A DNA stretch of 17,412 nucleotides from NCBI GenBank assembly GCA_002495735.1, contig DAGM01000005.1, positions 2,833 through 20,244 on the forward strand, in the 5' to 3' direction. Each line of letters starts with the position of its first letter. Position 1 is the first letter of the stretch. Origin of the DNA: Euryarchaeota archaeon UBA54 (GTDB taxonomy: Archaea > Thermoplasmatota > Poseidoniia > Poseidoniales > Thalassarchaeaceae). The position numbers were made by a program, and so were the translations under genes. Below the pieces are notes generated by a model. It did no database searches and had not been told where the DNA came from. It worked only from the letters and a program-made list of their open reading frames with translations. Below, piece after piece: positions 7,537 to 14,637 of the stretch.

Positions 7537-7589
7537 ACTGAAGCGCCACCGGATTCAAGAACCCCGGGCGGGGCGTGAGTGGCGTCTGA

Positions 7590-8726
7590 ATGGGCGCTGG
7601 AGGGATTGTACTGGCCACTATAGAGGAACAGATTAAGTCCCTCGAAGAGGAGATTAGCAAGACCAAGTACAACAAGGCTACTCAAGGCCACATTGGCAAG
7701 CTCAAGGCAAAAATCGCCGCTCTCAGAGCCCGCAAAGAGAAAGCCCAAGCGCATGCCAAGGCTAGTGGTGGCGGGCCAGGTTTCGAGGTTAAGAAATCAG
7801 GCGACGCGTCGGTCGCACTGGTCGGCTTCCCGAGCGTCGGTAAGTCAAGTCTAATCTCCCAGTTGACAGATGCAGAATCGAATATCGGAGACTTTGCATT
7901 CACCACACTGACCTGCATCCCTGGATTGATGGAGCACCGGGGGGCTAAGATCCAGATTCTCGATCTGCCTGGACTAATCAAGGGAGCGTCTGAAGGGAAA
8001 GGCAGGGGGCGCGAGATCCTCAATGTGATTCGCAGCACAGACATGGTACTGTACGTAATGGATCCTTTCCAGGAGTCGCACTTCGAGATACTGGACCAAG
8101 AACTATGGAATTCAGGAATGAGGCTCAACCAACAGCCGCCACAGGTCTTCATCACGAGGACGGAGCGGGGAGGGATAGTCGTGCGGTCGACTCTTGAGCA
8201 GACCAATCTGACCGAGCAAGAGATTCGGGAGATAGTCCGCAGCTTCGGAATCGTCTCTGCAACGGTTACTCTGCGCACCGATGTAACCGACGATCACATC
8301 GTCGACACATTGGCTGGGAGTCGTGTCTACAGTCGCGCAGTCGTGGTCCTCAACAAGATTGATCTAGCTACCAAGAAGGACCTTGAACGATCTAGATCGG
8401 TGTTGCCGGAGGGATGGCCGGTTCTAGAGGTCTCGGCAAAGACTGGTGAGGGAATCGACCAGATGAAGGACTTCATCTTCGACAATTTACACTTCATGTC
8501 GATATACCTCAAGCCGCAAGGCCAAGAGGCGGACCTAATCGAGCCTCTGATAGTCAAGGACACCTCAACGGTTCGCGAAATCTGCGCCAAGTTGCACCGT
8601 GATTTTGTCCGCAAGTTCCGGTACGCCAGAGTCAAGGGTCCGAGTGCAAAGTTCGACTGGCAGAGAGTCGGATTGGACCATGTCCTCAAGGACGACGATC
8701 TACTGACAATCATCACGCGAAAATGA
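7590..8726 (+). CDS. drg: DRG-family (Obg-related) GTPase with TGS domain
   Basis: Translation-associated GTPase of the archaeal/eukaryotic DRG family, which in eukaryotes binds ribosomes with a Dfrp partner. It has 378 residues. An N-terminal helical region (about 10-58) contains the family pattern NKATQGHIGKLKAKIAALR (28-46). G1 is GFPSVGKSS (79-87), G3 is DLPGLIKGAS (125-134), G4 is NKID (255-258) and G5 is SAK (282-284). The S5D2L-like insert runs from RGGIVV to the LAGSRVYS segment. The TGS domain is about 303-377. The ATG at 7590 gives MGAGGIVLATIEEQ, about eight residues longer than the usual start. A GGAGG just inside the frame (7599-7603) hints that translation could begin nearer 7611, but no standard start codon is in frame there. 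No Dfrp gene is adjacent. Confidence 0.95.
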   Translation: MGAGGIVLATIEEQIKSLEEEISKTKYNKATQGHIGKLKAKIAALRARKEKAQAHAKASGGGPGFEVKKSGDASVALVGFPSVGKSSLISQLTDAESNIGDFAFTTLTCIPGLMEHRGAKIQILDLPGLIKGASEGKGRGREILNVIRSTDMVLYVMDPFQESHFEILDQELWNSGMRLNQQPPQVFITRTERGGIVVRSTLEQTNLTEQEIREIVRSFGIVSATVTLRTDVTDDHIVDTLAGSRVYSRAVVVLNKIDLATKKDLERSRSVLPEGWPVLEVSAKTGEGIDQMKDFIFDNLHFMSIYLKPQGQEADLIEPLIVKDTSTVREICAKLHRDFVRKFRYARVKGPSAKFDWQRVGLDHVLKDDDLLTIITRK

Positions 8727-8752
8727 ATCCGCGGGACTAGTCTGCGTTGCGA

Positions 8753-8758
8753 TGTATT
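8753..8758 (+). promoter_or_regulatory. Possible TATA-like element for the TatC-like gene
   Basis: TGTATT in GATGTATTCA is centred about 28 bases before the ATG at 8784, inside the 57-base gap after the DRG gene. It suggests an independent leaderless transcript. Weak call by eye. Confidence 0.3.
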
Positions 8759-8783
8759 CAGGAACAGGACGCCTACCCACAGC

Positions 8784-9548
8784 ATGGCCGAGGGCTCAGC
8801 CGATGTACTACCTCGCGCCGCCGTTCGAGGACTCATTGAGCATATGACTAGCAGGCTGTATCTGCTCGTGGCAGTATTCATAATCGGACTCATCGGTGGC
8901 TACCCTGCCGCTGGTGATGCCATAGAGTGGCTCCTACAGGCCGATGGATACCTGCCTGACGGCGTGCAGGTAATCATTTTGCAACCGATGGAGGTTGTAC
9001 TGTTGAGACTCAGGATTGCAGCAAATCTCGGCATTGCACTCGTAGTCCTAACGGTTCTCTGCGACATGGGATGGAACGGTCGCAAAATCCTATCTGATGC
9101 CTACCGCAGGAAATTCGTCCCCACGGGAGGAGGGCTAGGTGGACTGCTCTTTGTTCTTGCTTGCGCTCTTGGACTCGGTGCCGGAGGAGGAATGTATGCG
9201 CACGAGATACTGGTGCCGATGCTTCTTGAGTACCTGTCCGAGGACGCTGCTGCTGCGGGGCTCGAGTCGACCTGGCAGCTACAATCATGGATAGGATTCA
9301 TTGTTGGTTTGTACTTCGCCTCCGTGGTCGGATTCCAAGTGCCGCTAGCAGTTCTACTGCTGCTTCGATACGACGTGATTGAGCGCTCAAGCATCACTGA
9401 CAACAGGGAGATTCTGTGGTTCTCAGCAATGCTCGTCGGAGCAATGCTCTCCCCTCCTGATCCGCTCTCGCTCTTCCTCGTCGGCGGCCCTATGCTGATC
9501 TTACTAGAGATCTCTCTGGTTGTCGATCGCCTGACTAATCGAGGCTGA
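8784..9548 (+). CDS. tatC: TatC-like subunit of the twin-arginine protein translocase
   Basis: Predicted receptor subunit that recognises twin-arginine signal peptides and helps export folded proteins across the membrane. It has 254 residues, with six hydrophobic segments at about 25-42, 76-94, 115-136, 168-194, 210-224 and 228-246. Conserved features are LIEHMTSRL (17-25), matching the HLxELRxRL N-terminal pattern with E19; QPMEVVLLRLRIA (67-79), with the P-x-E motif at P68 and E70; and SPPDPLSLFL (223-232) before the last helix, as in typical TPPDP blocks. TatA is not in the window. The protein is somewhat divergent from bacterial TatC, but the motif order is convincing. The 3' end overlaps that of the convergent MFS gene by 14 bases. 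Confidence 0.85.
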   Translation: MAEGSADVLPRAAVRGLIEHMTSRLYLLVAVFIIGLIGGYPAAGDAIEWLLQADGYLPDGVQVIILQPMEVVLLRLRIAANLGIALVVLTVLCDMGWNGRKILSDAYRRKFVPTGGGLGGLLFVLACALGLGAGGGMYAHEILVPMLLEYLSEDAAAAGLESTWQLQSWIGFIVGLYFASVVGFQVPLAVLLLLRYDVIERSSITDNREILWFSAMLVGAMLSPPDPLSLFLVGGPMLILLEISLVVDRLTNRG

Positions 9549-11466
9549 TACCGCGATTACGGGCATCCTCTTCCATTGCCGCACGGCGACCGTCTTCAAC
9601 ATCGACCCACTTCATCATAACCGAGCCGATGATAATCAGGACGCAGATGCTGGCTATCCCGACTCTGCTGTCATACATCACCGTGAGAGTACCATACAGG
9701 AGCGGTCCTATGATTGCTGCCACTCTGCCGAAGAAACCGAAGAAGCCGAAGAACTCAGCGCTGCGAGTCTCAGGCACCATCTGCCCGAATATGCTGCGCG
9801 CCAGTCCCTGTGAGCCACCCAGCAGAGCCCCTGCCATGCATCCCAGTAGCAGGAACTGCATGAAAACACCGAATCCAAGGGGGTCCCAGAGTTTGTCACG
9901 AACGGCTTCTGAAACGAAATCCAGAGGGCCATCGCCTAAACTTGTAGGGTGATCATCGCCCAGTGCAACGGTGCCGCCCAAACTCCCTCCTTGGACACTC
10001 ATACTCAAGCGGCTGCCATCGCCGAAGGTAGCGGTGAAATCAGATATTCTGCTGTCGTTTGAGACTGCTGAAGATGGGCCGGTAGGGTTATCGAACTCGT
10101 AGATTGTGTCTCCGGCTTCATTCTCAACGAAATGAAGGGGGAGGACGTCCGACCACTCAAACCCCCAAGCCTGCTCCCCAGCGCTCTGAGACAGGCCGTT
10201 TTCGTAGGTGCCATCTCCGACGGATACGATATACTGACCCTTTCCAGCTAGACGTTGCTGCAACCATATCGATGGATTGGGGTTGGGCGTGCTTGAAGGG
10301 TCCAGCGAATCAGTGCCTGCCTCTTCCTCCGCCGCATTGGAGTACCAATCACCATCGATGTCATCATCTTCGGCATCGGCAATCCCATCGCCGTCCGCAT
10401 CCCAGTCGAACTGGATATCATACTCGTCATGCGACTCGAGAACTAGGGGGGCGAAGGACAAGGCGCCAACGATGACAACAACCCACATGACTAGAGAGAA
10501 GGAGAGCGCGTAGTGCGTGGATGTCCTTTTCGCGAGTTTGGTAAAACCTATTGCACATGGTGCAGCCACGAACTGAATGATCAAGATAATGGCAATCAGA
10601 TTTCCAGTAGTCAGGCCGAGTACGGTTACTCCATAGATTCCAGCTAGGGCTGAGACGCTGTTAATGCCGTCTATGAAGAAGAAGTAGGCGATCATGTAGA
10701 TGAAAAGCGTGCGGAAGTGAGTGACCTGGCCGAAAGTCTTCTTCAGTTCGCCGAAGGCAAACCTCGCTGAGTTAGCGACTCCGAGTACTTCCATCTCATT
10801 CTCAATCGGCGGCTCGGGCACCCAAGCGAAGGTCAGGCTAGCGAACCCCAGCCACCACACTCCGGATGAAGCCATTATGAATGGAATTACCCAGTCTCCG
10901 GTAATCGAAAGGAACATGACCAAATGGACCGCGAGCAACAGCCCACCACCGAGGTAGCCGTAGGCGTACGCCCTGTTCGAAATGGCGTCCATCTCGTCGT
11001 CGGTTCCCAAATGAGGGAGTAACGCGTTGTAGAACACGCCAGCGCCGTTCAAGCCGACGTTTGCCATCAGGAACATTATAATCAGCCAGACCCACTGTTG
11101 GGACACTCCGAACATCGGAGCGAAGGCGAGCAAGAACGTCGACCCGGCCCCGAGGTAGGTTAGAATCCTTAGCCACCATATCTTGATGGCGCGTCGGTCG
11201 GCTATGACGCCGAGGGATGGAGCCAGTATGGCGACGAAAAGCGCGGCGATTGAAACCGAATATGACCAGATTGCGTCGCTGGTCATTGATACTCCGAGAA
11301 CGGTGGCCTCCAGCCCGTTCGCCTTCAGGAATATGTAGGCGAACCATGCTGGCAGGACAGCGGTGGTAACACTGGTCTCGAAAGAGGACTTGGCCCAATC
11401 GTAGAATGCATACCCGCGTACTGCTTGTGGATTTGATTCGAGGTCTAATTCAACTGTGTCTGACAT
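9535..11466 (-). CDS. UMF1/Atg22-type MFS transporter with large extracytoplasmic insertion
   Basis: Twelve-helix major facilitator related to UMF1 permeases and yeast Atg22 (a vacuolar amino-acid effluxer). It has 643 residues; usual members have about 400-460. The start at 11466 gives MSDTVELDL and precedes the family block RGYAFYDWAKSSF (17-29); an upstream ATG at 11526 would add 20 unrelated residues. The motif A-like SLGVIADRR is 84-92, and GGSQGLARSIFGQMVP (550-565) then EFFGFFG mark helices 10-11. The excess length is one insertion (about 344-528) between helices 9 and 10, on the outside by topology count. It begins with DWDADGDGIADAEDDDIDGD (354-373), a thrombospondin type 3-like calcium-binding Asp repeat, then a beta-rich stretch. 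Export of amino acids or other metabolites is possible; the substrate is not evident. Confidence 0.88.
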   Translation of the reverse strand: MSDTVELDLESNPQAVRGYAFYDWAKSSFETSVTTAVLPAWFAYIFLKANGLEATVLGVSMTSDAIWSYSVSIAALFVAILAPSLGVIADRRAIKIWWLRILTYLGAGSTFLLAFAPMFGVSQQWVWLIIMFLMANVGLNGAGVFYNALLPHLGTDDEMDAISNRAYAYGYLGGGLLLAVHLVMFLSITGDWVIPFIMASSGVWWLGFASLTFAWVPEPPIENEMEVLGVANSARFAFGELKKTFGQVTHFRTLFIYMIAYFFFIDGINSVSALAGIYGVTVLGLTTGNLIAIILIIQFVAAPCAIGFTKLAKRTSTHYALSFSLVMWVVVIVGALSFAPLVLESHDEYDIQFDWDADGDGIADAEDDDIDGDWYSNAAEEEAGTDSLDPSSTPNPNPSIWLQQRLAGKGQYIVSVGDGTYENGLSQSAGEQAWGFEWSDVLPLHFVENEAGDTIYEFDNPTGPSSAVSNDSRISDFTATFGDGSRLSMSVQGGSLGGTVALGDDHPTSLGDGPLDFVSEAVRDKLWDPLGFGVFMQFLLLGCMAGALLGGSQGLARSIFGQMVPETRSAEFFGFFGFFGRVAAIIGPLLYGTLTVMYDSRVGIASICVLIIIGSVMMKWVDVEDGRRAAMEEDARNRGISLD

Positions 11467-11576
11467 GGTACTACCTAGGCGGCGCTGGAGGTCTGAGGGT
11501 TTGAGCATTGGGGAGGTGGCGTACATATTCCATCATTGCATTCTTGGACTGGACACCGCACGCGTGGAGTGTTTGC

Positions 11577-12683
11577 ATGACTACCTGGAACCAGCCTAAG
11601 GAGAATTCACTCGCAGCACTGCTGCATGGCATGCAGTTCGCCGACGGAATCGAATTCGATCTTCGCCTCAGCAGCGACGGCGAGTTCGTGATCTACCACG
11701 ACGAGCTGGTTCCAGGAGAGGGGAGCAAAATCGAGAGGAGTATAGAGAGGATGAGTACCAGCGAAATACGCTCCCTAGGTACCGTGACATTCGATGAATT
11801 ACTCTCTCAAGGAGTATTTACAGATGCCTGGCAGGCCGGCGGAAAGACTGCGAACATCGAGTTCAAAGTTCCGCATCCAGCAGCGCAGATAGACGACGTC
11901 GATGCTCATCTGAGTGCCATGATGAGTCTCCTAGAGGATAGTCTTGACCCGTTTGATCTGCCCGATAGGTCGGCACTGGTGTACAGCTTTAGCCCGAGAA
12001 TCGGACCTGCCGCCAAGTCGGTCGGATTCGGATTTCCAGTGACTCGTCTGTCACCCTATCTCAGACCTTGGGGGAGTTATCGGATCAAACGACTCGTCGG
12101 AACCCCGGGCTTTGTGCTCAGTACGGTCACAGGTCTGATCAAGGAGCATCGAGAAGAGGGGATGAGTACTATTGCAATGGCCCTCCAGTACCTGCAGGGA
12201 TGGGAGCGTTTTGCACATCCCGGAACACCGATGGCAATCAGTGGAGGAGGCCTCGAGCGGCTCAACAGGGCTCGAGCAGGTATGGGGCTGCATGTTTGGC
12301 CCGCGCCGCTTGAACTAGAGGCTTCGATGCTAGAAGCAGGAATATCGCTCATCTCTGATCATATGGATCCGGGTGTCTTCTCCCTACCTGATGGCAATGC
12401 ACGCTGGATGAGACCTGCCAGCCAACCGCTCGACGATGAGTGGCGTGGACGCCTTGATGCTGCCACGGACTCGGAGCGAGGTGACCTGATCAAGGAAGCG
12501 GGAGAGTCCCTTCCCACTTGGCCCGAATTGGAGAGTCATCGAAAGAGGGAGATGATTACCGAGCAGGGTCGCCGTATGTTCTGGGCAGGATCGGAAGACA
12601 AGTGGGCCGCGGAGGCTGAGAACGGACTGCCATGGGGAAGTCCGAGACTGATTGGGCATCGTGGAGCAGGGGATACCGACTGA
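11577..12683 (+). CDS. Glycerophosphodiester phosphodiesterase-like protein, apparently circularly permuted
   Basis: TIM-barrel GDPD-like enzyme expected to hydrolyse glycerophosphodiesters to glycerol phosphate and an alcohol. It has 368 residues from the ATG at 11577. Metal and catalytic residues appear in GIEFDLRLSSDGEFVIYHDE (24-43; E26, D28, H41) and NIEFK (93-97; E95), with WPAP (241-244) and ISLISD (256-261) as late strands. Canonical family members begin with a strand and HRG directly before PENTLAA. Here PKENSLAALLHG is at the very N-terminus (7-18), while LIGHRGAGDTD forms the last 11 residues (358-368). A helical stretch of about 95 residues links the last strand to it. Joining the ends would restore the standard order. 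An in-frame ATG at 11508 adds 23 residues ending in PHAWSVC, in which a degenerate HRG could conceivably hide. Its stop abuts the citrate synthase stop. Confidence 0.83.
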   Translation: MTTWNQPKENSLAALLHGMQFADGIEFDLRLSSDGEFVIYHDELVPGEGSKIERSIERMSTSEIRSLGTVTFDELLSQGVFTDAWQAGGKTANIEFKVPHPAAQIDDVDAHLSAMMSLLEDSLDPFDLPDRSALVYSFSPRIGPAAKSVGFGFPVTRLSPYLRPWGSYRIKRLVGTPGFVLSTVTGLIKEHREEGMSTIAMALQYLQGWERFAHPGTPMAISGGGLERLNRARAGMGLHVWPAPLELEASMLEAGISLISDHMDPGVFSLPDGNARWMRPASQPLDDEWRGRLDAATDSERGDLIKEAGESLPTWPELESHRKREMITEQGRRMFWAGSEDKWAAEAENGLPWGSPRLIGHRGAGDTD

Positions 12684-13853
12684 TTACTCAAGTCGTTGGT
12701 GCGGCTGATTTCGCGGGATGTACTTGGGCCTGTAAATCGGTGTGCCCCGACCTTCACGCGCATTTCGCTCATCCAATATCTGCGCGCAGATTCCAGCGAC
12801 TCGGGCCCAGCCGAAGAATGTCGTGTAGTAGTCCGGCTTATGGAAGCCTACCGAGTTCAGCAAACTGCCACTGGCGAGATCGACGTTAGGGTAAGGATTG
12901 CTGATTTTCGGTATTTCCTTCAGGATTGGAGGTACAATCTCTCGAAGAGCAGTGACGGTCCGGAAGTTCTCGTCGTCGGGGCATATCTCCTCGCCGAGTT
13001 CTATCAAGAGTTTAGCCCGTGGGTCCTCGGCGCGAAGAACGCCATGACCGAAACCGTAGATTGGTCGGCGGGCAGCCAACTCCGAGCGCACGAAGGATTC
13101 GATTTCACCGGGGTCCGAGGTTCCTATCCTCTGGACGAACTCAAGGCAAGCCTGGTTGGCGCGTCCGTGCAGAGGTCCCGACAACGCGTTCATCGCGCTG
13201 GCGATAGAAGCGTAGATTGAGGCGCGACCGCTGGCAACGGCTTTACCTGAGAAAGTCGAGAGATTGCCGCCACCGTGGTCCATGTGCAGTATGAAGAAAA
13301 ATCGCAGCATGCGCTCCATCCTCTCGGCCTCGGCGCCCTCGGCCCCCAGCATATGGACGAAGTTCTCGACCAGTCCGAGTTCGGGCTTGCGTGGTCTGAG
13401 TTCCTCCGACTTGCCTCCTCGGAGCAAGAAGATCCGGGCCATCAGTTCCGGCATCCTAGCGATGAGGTTCATCGAGTCGTCTCGTGCATCTCCAGTGGTG
13501 TCAGCAGCGCCCAGCGACATAATCCCGATTGCTAGCCAGTCCATCGGGTGACCGCTTCCCGGGGTCAGTGACTCGAGCACGCGCAGCGCTCCGGTTGGAA
13601 TTTCCTCTGCCCTGTGTGCAAGTTCAGCGTGGAAGGCCTCGGACTCCTCCGGACTGGGAAGGTGCTTGTGCATCAAGAGGTAAATCACATCCTCCTCTTC
13701 GAGATTGGCTAGGTCGCCCACAGGGTAGCCGACGTAATGGACTCCCTCTATGGGGTCAACGAATGAGGTCCTACAGGTGCCCACCGGCACACCCCTGAGA
13801 CCTGAGTCGAGATTGGCTTCGGTGATTGTGAAGATTGTATCCTCGTCACTCAT
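12684..13853 (-). CDS. Citrate synthase, mitochondrial-like type
   Basis: Condenses acetyl-CoA and oxaloacetate into citrate in the cytosol, the entry step of the TCA cycle. It has 389 residues from the ATG at 13853, which gives MSDEDTIFTITEANLDS, close to other citrate synthase N-termini. An upstream in-frame start at 13916 would add 21 residues without family resemblance. Key residues by family position are H193 in LHMDHGGGN, H229 in GPLHGRAN, H270 and R274 in YGFGHGVLR, D325 in NPYPNVD and R351 in GWARVAG. The forms LHxDHxGGN, GHxVLRxxDPR and NPxPNVDxxSG are those of mitochondrial-type enzymes, rather than the bacterial GFGHRVY form. All catalytic residues are present. It is a single-gene unit between two plus-strand genes; aconitase and isocitrate dehydrogenase are not nearby. 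Confidence 0.95.
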   Translation of the reverse strand: MSDEDTIFTITEANLDSGLRGVPVGTCRTSFVDPIEGVHYVGYPVGDLANLEEEDVIYLLMHKHLPSPEESEAFHAELAHRAEEIPTGALRVLESLTPGSGHPMDWLAIGIMSLGAADTTGDARDDSMNLIARMPELMARIFLLRGGKSEELRPRKPELGLVENFVHMLGAEGAEAERMERMLRFFFILHMDHGGGNLSTFSGKAVASGRASIYASIASAMNALSGPLHGRANQACLEFVQRIGTSDPGEIESFVRSELAARRPIYGFGHGVLRAEDPRAKLLIELGEEICPDDENFRTVTALREIVPPILKEIPKISNPYPNVDLASGSLLNSVGFHKPDYYTTFFGWARVAGICAQILDERNAREGRGTPIYRPKYIPRNQPHQRLE

Positions 13854-14637
13854 GTTATCCCTCAGCAACCAACGTAGAGGGTCACATGATAACTCCTCCG
13901 ACATTGAAATCAGCAAAGGCCGCGGACTCGCAAGAGCACAAGAGAGTCGATATCAGCGCAGGAGAAAACGTCGAAAACCACCCGTAACGGTGATAGCGGG
14001 GGCGTCTGCGGGCAGGGTCGTGTCAGGTTGGCGTGACAGGCTCGATGAGTTGGATTTTGAGCATAGGTACATGCTCGAGGGCGGCTCGCTCAGTCAGATG
14101 TTTCTTCGATATCCCCTGACGGTTTCGCATCCGGTTTTCGTCGGCGGGTTCTACGGGATTTTGATAGGCCTGACTCTGCTTCTGCCATACGGCTACATAG
14201 GAAACAACGAGGGGCAGGCACTGGAGGTGACTCTCAGGAATTGGGGGCTGCAGACGCTGATTCTAATCGCTCTGACAGCCTTCCTCGGCGGCTTCTCCTC
14301 GATACTCGCCTCGGTAGTAAAACGTCCTCCGATCCGCCTTGAGAACCGACGCAGATATCTGTTCCCATTCCCTTTCATCGGCTTGGCAGTGATCTCCGTT
14401 TCGATGATGAACGAGGTCCCTGAGTATGCGACTTGGGTGGGCTGGTTCTGCTTCGTCTACCCCGGCCCTCTCTATATCCACCTCTCGTACGCCCCCCGAT
14501 GGAGGATACTCGACAGGCTTGATCGTGGCCTTGCACCATTCGAGGGGATGCGCAGGACGATTGATGAGGGGACTGTGGACGAACCTTCGGAAGTGGATGA
14601 TGAGGATCTTGAGGAAGTCGTCGAGGCTTCTTTCTAG
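13852..14637 (+). CDS. Uncharacterised four-helix membrane protein
   Basis: I do not recognise this family. From the ATG at 13852 it has 261 residues. The N-terminus is hydrophilic with a strongly basic patch RYQRRRKRRKPP (33-44), likely cytoplasmic by the positive-inside rule. Four hydrophobic segments follow at about 95-115, 133-155, 169-187 and 193-212. The C-terminal tail is acidic (240-258), including EVDDEDLEEVVEAS (247-260). No catalytic or transporter motif stands out. The start is uncertain: the ATG shares CATG with the divergent citrate synthase start. An earlier ATG at 13750 would run inside citrate synthase, and a GTG at 13990 would remove the basic patch. Its TAG stop lies in a CTAG that is also the stop of the convergent thioesterase gene. 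The frame stays open with plausible membrane composition, so I regard it as real. Confidence 0.7.
   Translation: MLSLSNQRRGSHDNSSDIEISKGRGLARAQESRYQRRRKRRKPPVTVIAGASAGRVVSGWRDRLDELDFEHRYMLEGGSLSQMFLRYPLTVSHPVFVGGFYGILIGLTLLLPYGYIGNNEGQALEVTLRNWGLQTLILIALTAFLGGFSSILASVVKRPPIRLENRRRYLFPFPFIGLAVISVSMMNEVPEYATWVGWFCFVYPGPLYIHLSYAPRWRILDRLDRGLAPFEGMRRTIDEGTVDEPSEVDDEDLEEVVEASF

Noticed and set aside
7562..7575. GC-rich stretch CCCCGGGCGGGGCG as a terminator or operator
   Set aside because: The complementarity is imperfect, no T-run follows, and it lies directly before the DRG start; low-complexity G/C explains it.
7682..8278. 198-codon minus-strand frame inside the DRG gene
   Set aside because: Antisense shadow of the G1-G3 region; no motif or membrane pattern of its own.
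10838..11398. 186-codon minus-strand frame in the MFS gene
   Set aside because: It is an alternate frame of the same strand over conserved transporter helices, with Arg/His-rich nonsense composition.
12696..13220. 174-codon plus-strand frame opposite citrate synthase
   Set aside because: Antisense to the catalytic part of citrate synthase. It would also be a candidate continuation after the phosphodiesterase stop, but it contains no GDPD motif such as PENT or IExD.
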